Positions 25,532 to 32,631 of a DNA stretch of 64,000 nt are shown here, one piece after another. A program made the position numbers and the translations under genes. This DNA is from AC-32 sp035518635 (GTDB lineage Bacteria; Actinomycetota; Thermoleophilia; Gaiellales; Gaiellaceae). The notes below the pieces were generated by a model. It saw only the letters and a program-made list of their open reading frames with translations, ran no database searches and was not told where the DNA came from. The DNA lies in the NCBI GenBank assembly GCA_035518635.1, contig DATIXI010000039.1, forward strand, positions 58,356 through 122,355, read 5' to 3'. Each line of letters opens with the position of its first letter. Position 1 is the first letter of the stretch.

Positions 25532-26097
25532 CCGTCCCTCGAGAGCTCGACAACCGGTTCCGCGCCGCCGCGGCGGCGCAGGGACTGCTCGACGTCGCCT
25601 ACGACCTGATCGACACTCCGGTCGGCCGGCTGCTCGTCGCCGTCACGGACAGGGGTGTCTGCGAGATCGAGTACGACGCCGACCCGGAGGCCGAGGAGGA
25701 GCGGCTCGCGCGCCTGTTCGGCGTGCGCGTGCTGCGCTCGCCGCGACCGACGGACGAGGCGCGGCGCCAGCTCGACGAGTACTTCGCCGGGAAGCGGCGC
25801 GCGTTCGAGCTCGACGTCGACCTCCGCGCGACCCGCGAGTTCGCCCACACCGTGCTCGACGAGCTCGCACGCGTCCCGTACGGGGAGCTGACGACCTATG
25901 GTGCGCTGGCCGCGAGGGCCGGTCGTCCGCGCGCGGCCCGCGCGGTCGGGACGGTGATGAACCGCAACCCCGTGCCGATCGTCCTGCCGTGCCACCGCGT
26001 CGTCGGCTCGACGGGCGCGCTCACGGGCTACGGCGGCGGCCTCGACCGCAAGCGCACGCTGCTGGAGCTAGAGGGAGCGATCAGCCCTCTGGCTTGA
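25528..26097 (+). CDS. ogt: Methylated-DNA--protein-cysteine methyltransferase
   Basis: Suicide repair enzyme that takes alkyl groups from O6-alkylguanine onto its own cysteine. The acceptor is Cys155 in the canonical PCHRVV motif; VPYGELTTYGALA is the DNA-binding helix region, and the C-terminal GGGLDRKRTLLELE is typical. The 189 residues include an N-terminal stretch of about 25 residues before the Ogt N domain. AAAGGAG lies 7 nt before the ATG. The sigma factor upstream is coupled to it. Its end overlaps the convergent DUF1003 gene by 17 bp. Confidence 0.94.
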   Translation: MTVPRELDNRFRAAAAAQGLLDVAYDLIDTPVGRLLVAVTDRGVCEIEYDADPEAEEERLARLFGVRVLRSPRPTDEARRQLDEYFAGKRRAFELDVDLRATREFAHTVLDELARVPYGELTTYGALAARAGRPRAARAVGTVMNRNPVPIVLPCHRVVGSTGALTGYGGGLDRKRTLLELEGAISPLA

Positions 26098-26554
26098 GCG
26101 CCGCGTGGATCTCGCGGGTCAGCTTCGCGACCCGCTCGGTCAGCTCCTTGTCCTGGCGCGTCAAGGCGGTGTTTGCGTCGAGAAGCTCGACGAGCCGATC
26201 GGTCTCGGCCTTGATCGCCGCCACCCGCTCGGTGCCCGCCTTCTCGGCCTCGTCGTGCCGCATCTCCGCCGTCTCGTCGGCCCGCTTGTCGCGCTCGGTC
26301 TGGCGTGTCTGGGCGAGCAGGATCAGCGGCGCCGCGTACGCGGCCTGCAGGGAGAAGGCCAGGTTGAGCAGGATGAACGGGTAGGGATCCCAGCGAAGAC
26401 TGACTGCGGCGGCGTTGACGACGATCCAGAAGAAGACGACGACCGTCTGGCCGACGATGTACTGGGGCGTGCCGAAGAACCGTGCCGCGTTCTCGGACCA
26501 CCGTCCGAATGCGTCCTCGCCGAACGTGCCGCGATGCGGGTGGCGCGCCGCCAC
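26081..26554 (-). CDS. DUF1003 membrane protein
   Basis: A 157-residue protein of the DUF1003 family, function unknown. Two hydrophobic helices lie at about residues 30-50 and 58-82, with the typical segment WDPYPFILLNLAFSLQAAYAAPLILLAQ. The remaining C-terminal half is a charged coiled coil (RDKRADETAEMRHDEAEKA onward). The start is GTG 26554, 6 nt after TAGCCT. It converges on ogt with overlapping 3' ends. Confidence 0.88.
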   Translation of the reverse strand: MAARHPHRGTFGEDAFGRWSENAARFFGTPQYIVGQTVVVFFWIVVNAAAVSLRWDPYPFILLNLAFSLQAAYAAPLILLAQTRQTERDKRADETAEMRHDEAEKAGTERVAAIKAETDRLVELLDANTALTRQDKELTERVAKLTREIHAALKPEG

Positions 26555-26560
26555 GGCCTG

Positions 26561-26566
26561 AGGCTA
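26561..26566 (-). promoter_or_regulatory. Leaderless -10 element of the DUF1003 gene
   Basis: TAGCCT on the minus strand ends 6 nt before GTG 26554. Confidence 0.5.
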
Positions 26567-26583
26567 GGCGGCGCGGCGGACGG

Positions 26584-27189
26584 TCAGCCTCCGGTCGAGC
26601 TGAAATGCTGGTAGTCGGGCGAGGCGGTCCAGCGGCCGCCCCACTTCCACCCGACCGCTGCGAAGGCACGCACGAGCAGGCCGCCGCGCACAGCCATTCC
26701 AGGCCGGACGCGCGCCCGGTTCAGGTACCTTGCGCCCGCCCGCGGGTGCACCTTGCCGTCGAGCAGGTACGGATTCTCGACCGGGTCGACGTCGATCGCC
26801 TCGCCGAATGCGTGCGCGGACCAGCGCTTCGGCCCGGAGGCGATGGCGTAGCGGCAGTTGAACGCGGCCGTGTTGTCGGCGGCGAGCGAGCGCTCGTCGA
26901 CGCCGCGGTAGGCATCGATCGGCCGCATGCGCCGGATCGGGAAGCGCGCCGCGTACAGCCGGGAGAAGACGCGAACGATCGGGAGGACCGCGTCGGCGTT
27001 CACCACGACCGCGCCCGTGTGAGCCCGCCGGTCGAAGCCCCAGTACGTGAGCCGGACGCGCCGCAACTGAGCCGGGGAGACCGGACAGCCCGCGTGCCAC
27101 GAGTACGGAAGCTGCGCCGCGGTCACACGCGAGACGCTGTGCGCGAAGGGCGGCTGCAGCGCGAGGGCGAAGGCGATGAGGACGGCCAT
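26584..27189 (-). CDS. Secreted M15-family peptidoglycan carboxypeptidase-like protein
   Basis: A 201-residue protein with a short hydrophobic N-terminal signal-like segment (AVLIAFALAL). The metal-site pattern of the M15 (VanY/D-Ala-D-Ala carboxypeptidase core) family is clear: HAFGEAIDVDPVENPY supplies His and Asp, and the C-terminal SPDYQHF supplies the second His. It would trim wall stem peptides outside the membrane. It is divergent from an L,D-transpeptidase at 27213, with 23 bp between the start codons and overlapping -10 elements, so wall trimming and L,D-cross-linking may be co-expressed. Confidence 0.8.
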   Translation of the reverse strand: MAVLIAFALALQPPFAHSVSRVTAAQLPYSWHAGCPVSPAQLRRVRLTYWGFDRRAHTGAVVVNADAVLPIVRVFSRLYAARFPIRRMRPIDAYRGVDERSLAADNTAAFNCRYAIASGPKRWSAHAFGEAIDVDPVENPYLLDGKVHPRAGARYLNRARVRPGMAVRGGLLVRAFAAVGWKWGGRWTASPDYQHFSSTGG

Positions 27190-27197
27190 GGGCCACG

Positions 27198-27204
27198 TAG
27201 TCTG
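27198..27204. promoter_or_regulatory. Overlapping -10 elements, L,D-transpeptidase / M15 peptidase
   Basis: TAGTCT (27198-27203) lies 9 nt before ATG 27213 on the plus strand. The minus-strand reading CAGACT (27204-27199) lies 9 nt before ATG 27189. Confidence 0.45.
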
Positions 27205-27212
27205 CAGGACCG

Positions 27213-27929
27213 ATGAGGTGGGTCGCGCTGTCCGGGCTCGTCGTGCTCGCCATCGCAGCGGCCGGCGCTTCGCCGTCCGGCGGACAGAGCGCCTCCGGCT
27301 GTCCCGCGACGCTGGCCAACCAGCTCGCCTCGACGGGACAAGCGACGCAGCTGATCACGGTCGTCACGGCCGGCTACCGCTCGACCCACGGGACGCTCAG
27401 GCTCTGGCGCAAGGCCGGCAACGGGTGCTGGCGCCCGGTCACCGGGCCCTGGTGGGCGTGGGTCGGCGGGCGCGGGGTCTCCGACCACAAGCGCGAAGGC
27501 GACCGGACGACCCCCACCGGCGCGTACGGCTTCGGCCGCGTCATGTACGGGACGGCGCCGAACCCGGGCGTGCACTACCCGTACCACCGAGTCGTCTGCG
27601 GGGACTGGTGGGTCGAGGATCCGGCCTCACCCTCCTACAACCGCTTCCGCCACGTGCCCTGCGGCTCGACGCCGCCGTTCAGGACGACGAGCGAGGATCT
27701 CTCCCGCTCGCCGACCGCCTACCGGCACTTCGCGGTGATCGCCTACAACAGCAACCCGATCGTTCCGGGCCGGGGTTCCGGGATCTTCCTCCACGTCAGC
27801 ACCGGCAGGCCGACGCTCGGGTGCGTCAGCCTCTCGCTGCCGCGCCTCGTCACGACGCTGCGCTGGCTCCGGCCGTCGCCCTCGCCGCTGATCGTGATCG
27901 GCACCGCCGCCGAGGTCAGGCAATTCTGA
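27213..27929 (+). CDS. Secreted L,D-transpeptidase-like (YkuD fold) protein
   Basis: A 238-residue exported protein with a signal peptide at residues 1 to about 20 (LSGLVVLAIAAAGAS). The catalytic signature of the L,D-transpeptidase fold is HVSTGRPTLGCVSLS, with the active-site Cys in the GC pair and the His nine residues before it. Upstream, TTPTGAYGF is the usual substrate-loop region. It belongs to the COG3786-like branch rather than the classical YkuD enzymes. It could form 3-3 cross-links in the meso-DAP wall implied by MurE. Confidence 0.85.
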   Translation: MRWVALSGLVVLAIAAAGASPSGGQSASGCPATLANQLASTGQATQLITVVTAGYRSTHGTLRLWRKAGNGCWRPVTGPWWAWVGGRGVSDHKREGDRTTPTGAYGFGRVMYGTAPNPGVHYPYHRVVCGDWWVEDPASPSYNRFRHVPCGSTPPFRTTSEDLSRSPTAYRHFAVIAYNSNPIVPGRGSGIFLHVSTGRPTLGCVSLSLPRLVTTLRWLRPSPSPLIVIGTAAEVRQF

Positions 27930-27940
27930 GGCAAGAGTCG

Positions 27941-27980
27941 CTCTTTCCGGATTCTTAGGCCGCTCCCAGGTTGCTCTTAG
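27941..27980 (+). repeat. 11-bp-phased repeat array upstream of small secreted protein gene
   Basis: CTCTTTC (27941), TTCTTAG (27952), CTCCCAG (27963) and CTCTTAG (27974) start exactly 11 bp apart. The last ends 10 bp before a -10-like TTGACT (27991-27996). Direct repeats at 11 bp overlapping the -35 zone are the hallmark of OmpR/PhoB-class activators. Confidence 0.5.
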
Positions 27981-28002
27981 TCGCGGCAGGTTGACTTGGG
28001 AA

Positions 28003-28022
28003 TCGATGAGCGACCGCATCGA
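28003..28022 (+). promoter_or_regulatory. 5' hairpin before a perfect Shine-Dalgarno sequence
   Basis: TCGATG (28003-28008) pairs with CATCGA (28017-28022) across an 8-nt loop. It is followed immediately by AAAGGAGGTGATC (28022-28034), an almost full complement of the 16S rRNA tail, and ATG 28036. The hairpin may protect the mRNA end or gate translation. Confidence 0.5.
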
Positions 28023-28035
28023 AAGGAGGTGATCT

Positions 28036-28233
28036 ATGAGGACCAAGCATCTCCGGATGGGCCTTGCGACGCTGATGGCACTCGGTGTCCTGGTCGGAGG
28101 CGGCGCCGCGATCGCCAACGCAGCGAGCGGCAAGTCGTCCTCGAACGGCTCGGCGGGCAAGAGCCAGAGCCAGTCGCGGGCACCGTCCCAGAACAACCGC
28201 AACAACCAGTCCGGCAACTGCCCGAACATGTGA
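28036..28233 (+). CDS. Small secreted Ser/Gln/Asn-rich protein
   Basis: A 65-residue protein, family not recognised. A clear signal peptide (MRTKHLRMGL then a hydrophobic core, cleavage after ANA near residue 29) leaves a mature peptide of about 35 residues rich in Ser, Gly, Gln and Asn with a single Cys near the C terminus. Its Shine-Dalgarno sequence is the strongest in the window, in a genome region where most genes lack one, so high expression is expected. Its stop overlaps the GTG of the lipoprotein gene downstream (GTGA). Confidence 0.75.
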   Translation: MRTKHLRMGLATLMALGVLVGGGAAIANAASGKSSSNGSAGKSQSQSRAPSQNNRNNQSGNCPNM

Positions 28234-29288
28234 CGGCTCGAGCCGGACGGAGAGCGCGGCGTGGCGCCCGGGCGCCGCGACCGCGCTTTCTGGCGCTGCT
28301 TCTCGTCAGCGCCGTGCTGACCGGCTGCGGCGGGGCGCGGAGCGGCGAGCTCGTCGCGATCGGCGCGGGGCTCCGCGGGCCCGTAGGGGCGAGGGCGAGC
28401 ATCTACGCGACCGGGCTCGAGCATGCGTCCGCATTCGCGTTCGACCGGCGAGGGCGGCTCTGGGTGACGACCTCCGGCGCCAGCGACCACTCGTCGGATG
28501 CTCTCTACGTGGTGCCCCGACGCGGCGCGCGGCCGATGAAGGTGGCCGGCCGGCTCGACGGCCCGCTCGGCCTGACCTGGTACCGCGGAACGCTCTACGT
28601 CGCCTCGATCGGACGCGTCACCGCGTTCAGCAGCCTGCACGGCACGCGGTTTGCGACGCGGAGGACGATCCTGCGTGGCCCGGTCGTGGGAGCCTCGAAC
28701 AACGCGATCGTGGCGACGGCCGCCGGGCGCCTGCTGATGAGCGTCTCGACGACCTGCGACCACTGCGTGCCACGATCGAGGTGGGCGGCAGCGGTCGTCT
28801 CGTTCCGGCCCGACGGCTCCGACCTACGGATCTATGCGACGCGGATCCGGGCAGCCTTCGGCCTGACCCTCGTCCCGAGGTCCGACGAGCTCCTGGCGAC
28901 GATGAATCAGCGAGACGACCTCGGCGCCCGCACCCCCGGCGACTGGCTCGCGCTCGTCAGGAAGGGGCAGGACTGGGGCTTCCCGGCCTGCTACGGACAG
29001 CGCGGCTCTGCCTGCTCAGGCGTGCCGAAGCCGCTTGCGGTGCTCGACAAGCACGCGGCCGCGGGCGGCGTCACGCTTTCGCACGGCTCGGCCTACGTCG
29101 CCGAGTGGCAGAGCGGGAAGGTCCTCCGCATCCGGGTCGAGCGCGTCCACGGCGGCTATCGGGCCACGCGCAGCACCTTCGTACTCGGGATCGACAACCC
29201 ACTCCCGGTCATCCGCAGCCCTGGCGGCGAGATCCTCGTCGGCGACTGGAGCACGGGTCGCGTCTACGCGATCACGGTAGGCAACTAG
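28230..29288 (+). CDS. Lipoprotein with beta-propeller (PQQ/sorbosone dehydrogenase-like) fold
   Basis: A 352-residue exported protein. An Arg-rich N terminus precedes a hydrophobic stretch ending in the lipobox LTGC at about residue 31, so it should be membrane-anchored on the outside. The body has propeller-like repeats resembling glucose/sorbosone dehydrogenases (FAFDRRGRLWVTTS, FGLTLVPRSDELLATMNQRDD, GDWLALVRKGQDWGFPACYG, GEILVGDWSTGRVYAI). Enzyme activity is not certain. GTG 28230 overlaps the stop of the small secreted protein, so the two are co-translated. Confidence 0.78.
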   Translation: MTARAGRRARRGARAPRPRFLALLLVSAVLTGCGGARSGELVAIGAGLRGPVGARASIYATGLEHASAFAFDRRGRLWVTTSGASDHSSDALYVVPRRGARPMKVAGRLDGPLGLTWYRGTLYVASIGRVTAFSSLHGTRFATRRTILRGPVVGASNNAIVATAAGRLLMSVSTTCDHCVPRSRWAAAVVSFRPDGSDLRIYATRIRAAFGLTLVPRSDELLATMNQRDDLGARTPGDWLALVRKGQDWGFPACYGQRGSACSGVPKPLAVLDKHAAAGGVTLSHGSAYVAEWQSGKVLRIRVERVHGGYRATRSTFVLGIDNPLPVIRSPGGEILVGDWSTGRVYAITVGN

Positions 29289-29310
29289 ACCGGCTCAAGC
29301 CGCGACGAGC

Positions 29311-29532
29311 TCAGGACTCGGCGGGCGTGAGCAGCTCGCGCGCCCGCTCGAGGTCGTCGCGGTGCACGAGGATCTCGTGCTGGCCGCCCTCGCCGCCGAT
29401 CCCCTCGAAGGCCGAGTCGACCTCGAGGGTCGGCCGGTAGGCGCACTCGATGCCCTCGCTGCGCAGCAGCCCGCAGAGCGCCTCCGCCTCGGGCTCGCCC
29501 GGCACCGTCGTGACGCGAACCGCATCCTCCAC
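29311..29532 (-). CDS. DUF2007-like small protein
   Basis: About 73 residues with the betaalphabeta pattern of the DUF2007 (putative signal-transducing protein) family: VRVTTVPGEPEAEALCGLLRSEGI, then HEILVHRDDLERARELL. Function unknown. GTG 29532 is preferred because TACGCT ends 7 nt upstream; GTG 29538 would add two residues. It follows the degenerate response regulator by 19 bp on the same strand. Confidence 0.65.
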   Translation of the reverse strand: MEDAVRVTTVPGEPEAEALCGLLRSEGIECAYRPTLEVDSAFEGIGGEGGQHEILVHRDDLERARELLTPAES

Positions 29533-29539
29533 GCGCACG

Positions 29540-29545
29540 AGCGTA
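29540..29545 (-). promoter_or_regulatory. Leaderless -10 element of the DUF2007 gene
   Basis: TACGCT on the minus strand ends 7 nt before GTG 29532, in the 19-bp gap after the response regulator gene. Confidence 0.4.
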
Positions 29546-29551
29546 TCGGCT

Positions 29552-30271
29552 TCAGGCAGTCCTGCGAACCACCTCCTCGCCGGCGAGCAGCCGGTAGCCC
29601 ACACCCCACACATTGACCACGCAGCCCTCGGCGCCAGCGAGCGCGAGCTTGCGCCGGAGACGGGACGCGTGCGAATCGAGCGTTCGGGTCCGTCCGAGCG
29701 CGACGAATCCCCAGACTTCGCGCAGGAGCTCCTCCTTCGTGAACACGCGCAGGGGCTCAGTCGCGAGCTTGCTCAGGAGCTCGAACTCCTTCGCGGCGAG
29801 CGCGACCGGGAGTCCACGAACCGTGACGCGACGCGTCGTCCGGTCGACCGCCAACGGCCCCGCCGCGAGCCGCTCACGGTCGGCCGGCCGCGACCGGCGC
29901 AGGACCGCGTGGATGCGCGCCACCAGCTCCTCGTAGTGGAACGGCCGCGGGACGAAGTCGTCGCACCCTCGCTCGAACGCGTGCACCCGGTCAACTGCGT
30001 CCGCCCGGGCCTCGCCGAGCACGATCACGGGCACGTTCCGGTCCCAGGATCGGCCGGGCGCGCCCTCGCGCAACGACCGGCAGACGTCGGGCCCGGAAGC
30101 GTCTGCCAGCCCACCCGCGAGCACGAGGTCAGGCTGCACGCGTTCGGCCAGGTCGAGAGCTTGAAGCTCGGCCTCGGCGCCGAGCACCTCGAACCCTTCG
30201 CTCGCGAGGTGGCGCTCCAGGAACTCCCGCGTTCCCGGCTCGGCCTCGGCGAGAAGCAGCGCCCGCGACAT
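29552..30271 (-). CDS. Orphan OmpR-type response regulator with degenerate receiver
   Basis: A 239-residue protein with a receiver-like N domain (1-120) and a winged-helix DNA-binding C domain (about 140-232, with LAAKEFELLSKLATEPLRVFTKEELLREVWGF). The receiver lacks the phosphorylation site: where PDLVLLDLMLP is expected the sequence is PDLVLAGGLAD, so Gly53 replaces the acceptor Asp. The acidic pair DD is EA and the KPF lysine is Arg in VPRPF. It therefore probably acts independently of phosphorylation. No histidine kinase is adjacent. The start ATG 30271 follows TAGCGT by 7 nt; an upstream ATG at 30289 lies before that element. Confidence 0.85.
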   Translation of the reverse strand: MSRALLLAEAEPGTREFLERHLASEGFEVLGAEAELQALDLAERVQPDLVLAGGLADASGPDVCRSLREGAPGRSWDRNVPVIVLGEARADAVDRVHAFERGCDDFVPRPFHYEELVARIHAVLRRSRPADRERLAAGPLAVDRTTRRVTVRGLPVALAAKEFELLSKLATEPLRVFTKEELLREVWGFVALGRTRTLDSHASRLRRKLALAGAEGCVVNVWGVGYRLLAGEEVVRRTA

Positions 30272-30278
30272 GCAGCCG

Positions 30279-30284
30279 ACGCTA
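30279..30284 (-). promoter_or_regulatory. Leaderless -10 element of the orphan regulator
   Basis: TAGCGT on the minus strand ends 7 nt before ATG 30271. Confidence 0.5.
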
Positions 30285-30340
30285 CCCACGGCCCTGCGCT
30301 ACCGCCAGATGTCCTTTCGCACGAATCTGCGCCGAGGTTT

Positions 30341-32008
30341 CTACAGCCGTCCGGAGCGGAACACGCCCCAGAGCAGCCAGATCCCCAAGCACCCCGAGAG
30401 GATGAAGCCGAAGAACGAGAGGAAGTTCACGCCTGCGATCTGCGGGCCGGTCTTGGAGAAGATCCCGATCAGGCTCGAGCCGATCAGCCCGCCGACGACG
30501 ATCAGGGCGACCACGAGTCGGTTGAACGCGACGTCGAGCTTGCGGCTGAAGTCGTCGAGCCCCTTGTGCACGAAGCCGATCTCGATCCGGCCGTCGCGCA
30601 TCTCCTCGAGGACGTCGTGCACCTGGTATGGCATCTCGCGGGCAATACGCGCGAGCTCCAGGCCCTCCACACGCGCGCGCGCCAGCACCCGTCTCGGCGT
30701 GTACCGCTCCATCATCAGGTCGCGCGCGTACGGCTTCGCGACCTCGAAGACGTTGAAGTCGGGATAGAGGTCGACGCCGACCGACCCGAGGGTCGCGATC
30801 GCCTTGTCGAGGAGCACGAAGCGCGTCGGCAGGCGCAGGTTCATCCGGTAGATCAGCTGGAACGCCTCGCGGATCACCTGGAGCGGGTCGATCTCCGAGA
30901 GGCTGACCCCGTAGTAGCGGTAGAACAGCTCCCGGAGCTCCGCGACGAACTCCTGCTCGCGGTCTTTCGGATAGCGGACGCCGAGCTCGTACAGCCGCCT
31001 CGGAAGCTGCTCGACCTGCTCGTTGGCCGCGTCGATAAAGAGACGCGTCAGCTTCGACATGTCGTCGTCGGAGAGCGCGCCGGTCTGGCCGAAGTCGACC
31101 AGCCCGATCACGTCGCCGTCCTCGAGCACGAAGATGTTCGCCGGGTGCGGGTCGGCGTGGAAGAACCCGTGGCGAAAGATCATCGTCATCCACGTGTCCG
31201 TCATCAGGTACGCGAGGCGGCGCCGCTCCTCCAGGGTCCAGGCCTCCTCCGGGAGGTCGCGCAGCTGGACTCCCTCGAGCAACTCCAGCGTGAGCACGCG
31301 CGGGCGCGTGTAGCTCCAGTAGACGCGCGGGATCCGGACGTGCGGGTACCCGGCGAAGTTGTGGTGGAACGCCTCCGCATTCCGTGCCTCGAGCCGGTAG
31401 TCGAGCTCCTGGCGGATCGAGCGCGCGAACTCGTCCACGAGCCCGTGCGCGTCTATGAAGTCGAGCGACCGGACCCGCTCCTGAGCGAGCCGCGAGGCCT
31501 GGTACAGCAGCGCGAGGTCGGCCTCGATCTGGCGCGGGGCGTTGGGCCGCTGCACCTTGACCGCGACGCGGTGGCCGTTGGGCAGCGTCGCGCGGTGCAC
31601 CTGGCCGATCGACGCGGCGGCGACCGGCGTCTCGTCGAAGTCGGTGAAGAGCTGCTCGATCGAGAGCTCGAGCTCCTCGCGGATCGTCTGCTCGACCTCC
31701 TCGAACGGGAACGGGCGCACGTCGTCCTGGAGCCCCTGGAGCTCGACGAGGATGTCCGGCGGGACGACGTCCGGCCGCGTCGAGAGGAGCTGGCCGAACT
31801 TGACGAACGTCGGGCCCAGCTCGTCGAGCATCTCCCGCAGGTGCTGGCCACGCTCCGAGGAGGTGTCGTCGGCGCTCGAGCGGCTGTCCCGCCCCGGCAG
31901 GAGGTCGGTCAGGCGATGCGTCTCGAACCAGTACCCGAAGCCGTGCTTGACCGCGACCTGCGCGATCTCCGAAACGCGACCGAGGTTGCGGGTAGCCGTC
32001 TTCGCCAC
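30341..32008 (-). CDS. ABC1/UbiB-family atypical kinase
   Basis: A 555-residue membrane-associated protein kinase-like enzyme. The family's KxGQ motif is KFGQLLSTRPD near residue 70. Other markers are the Ala-rich nucleotide loop AAASIGQVHRA, VAVKVQRP, HADPHPANIF and VDFGQTG. Two hydrophobic helices close the C terminus. Relatives support ubiquinone or isoprenoid-lipid homeostasis; which lipid is involved here is unknown. GTG 32008 follows CAGACT, a weak -10, by 6 nt. Confidence 0.9.
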   Translation of the reverse strand: MAKTATRNLGRVSEIAQVAVKHGFGYWFETHRLTDLLPGRDSRSSADDTSSERGQHLREMLDELGPTFVKFGQLLSTRPDVVPPDILVELQGLQDDVRPFPFEEVEQTIREELELSIEQLFTDFDETPVAAASIGQVHRATLPNGHRVAVKVQRPNAPRQIEADLALLYQASRLAQERVRSLDFIDAHGLVDEFARSIRQELDYRLEARNAEAFHHNFAGYPHVRIPRVYWSYTRPRVLTLELLEGVQLRDLPEEAWTLEERRRLAYLMTDTWMTMIFRHGFFHADPHPANIFVLEDGDVIGLVDFGQTGALSDDDMSKLTRLFIDAANEQVEQLPRRLYELGVRYPKDREQEFVAELRELFYRYYGVSLSEIDPLQVIREAFQLIYRMNLRLPTRFVLLDKAIATLGSVGVDLYPDFNVFEVAKPYARDLMMERYTPRRVLARARVEGLELARIAREMPYQVHDVLEEMRDGRIEIGFVHKGLDDFSRKLDVAFNRLVVALIVVGGLIGSSLIGIFSKTGPQIAGVNFLSFFGFILSGCLGIWLLWGVFRSGRL

Positions 32009-32014
32009 GCGCCC

Positions 32015-32020
32015 AGTCTG
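32015..32020 (-). promoter_or_regulatory. Possible -10 element of the ABC1 kinase gene
   Basis: CAGACT (one base off TANNNT) ends 6 nt before GTG 32008 on the minus strand. Confidence 0.3.
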
Positions 32021-32080
32021 CCACGACCGCGATTGGTGGTTGGGATTAGAGTCGGTGGTGAGCGATCGGCGGGAGCCTGG

Positions 32081-32620
32081 GTGGCTGAGCGCGTGGAGCG
32101 ACTACGGTTGGATTGGCCTAAAGACCGAGACGTTCTCCTGATGGAATTCACCGACTGGGTCTGGCCGCCCGAGGCCACGGTCGAATGGTTCACGGCCTTC
32201 ATCGCGGCCGATGCCCGTGGGGTCAGCGATGAGGAAATACGCTCTCTGGCGAAGGCGATGCTGGCCCAGCGCTGCGCCTACCTGACCGCGTGGGGCCCGG
32301 ATTCTGGGCGTGTCCACGGCAATTTCGACCTGGCGTATGTCGAGTGGCCAACCCATCGCACAGTGCGTCGGTGGGGGCGCTGGCGAACCACGTGGTCAGA
32401 GGAGATTCCGCACTTGGCAACGACCGACCGTGAGGACGAGCCGCTTGCATCCGCGCTCTGGTACGCCAAGTTCTGTGCGTGGCCTGGCGACCTCGGCTAC
32501 ACCGAGGATCGCATCCCGACGTTGGTCGCTCTCGTCGAGCCACCGTTTCGCGACGACGTACGCGCGCTTCTCCTCGATCCCCAACGCCTGGACCGAGAGG
32601 CGGGCGTCGAGGAGGAGTAG
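32081..32620 (+). CDS. Hypothetical protein
   Basis: About 179 residues, no recognised family. It is rich in Trp and acidic residues (EFTDWVWPPEATVEWF) with no signal peptide or membrane helix, so it is a soluble cytoplasmic protein. Codon usage is less GC-extreme than the neighbours (several AAT, AAA, TTG codons), which may mark a gene acquired more recently. The start is uncertain: GTG 32081 is the first in-frame candidate, and ATG 32141 would remove 20 residues. TAGAGT at 32047-32052 could be its -10. It ends 11 bp before the convergent acyltransferase gene. Confidence 0.6.
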   Translation: MAERVERLRLDWPKDRDVLLMEFTDWVWPPEATVEWFTAFIAADARGVSDEEIRSLAKAMLAQRCAYLTAWGPDSGRVHGNFDLAYVEWPTHRTVRRWGRWRTTWSEEIPHLATTDREDEPLASALWYAKFCAWPGDLGYTEDRIPTLVALVEPPFRDDVRALLLDPQRLDREAGVEEE

Positions 32621-32631
32621 TTGGAGGCGGT

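Noticed and set aside
29450..32620. A 1056-residue open frame on the plus strand across the ABC1 kinase and response regulator genes
   Set aside because: It is antisense to well-recognised proteins and has the Arg/Glu/Leu-rich composition of GC-rich shadow frames. Only its last 180 codons, in the gap between genes, look real.
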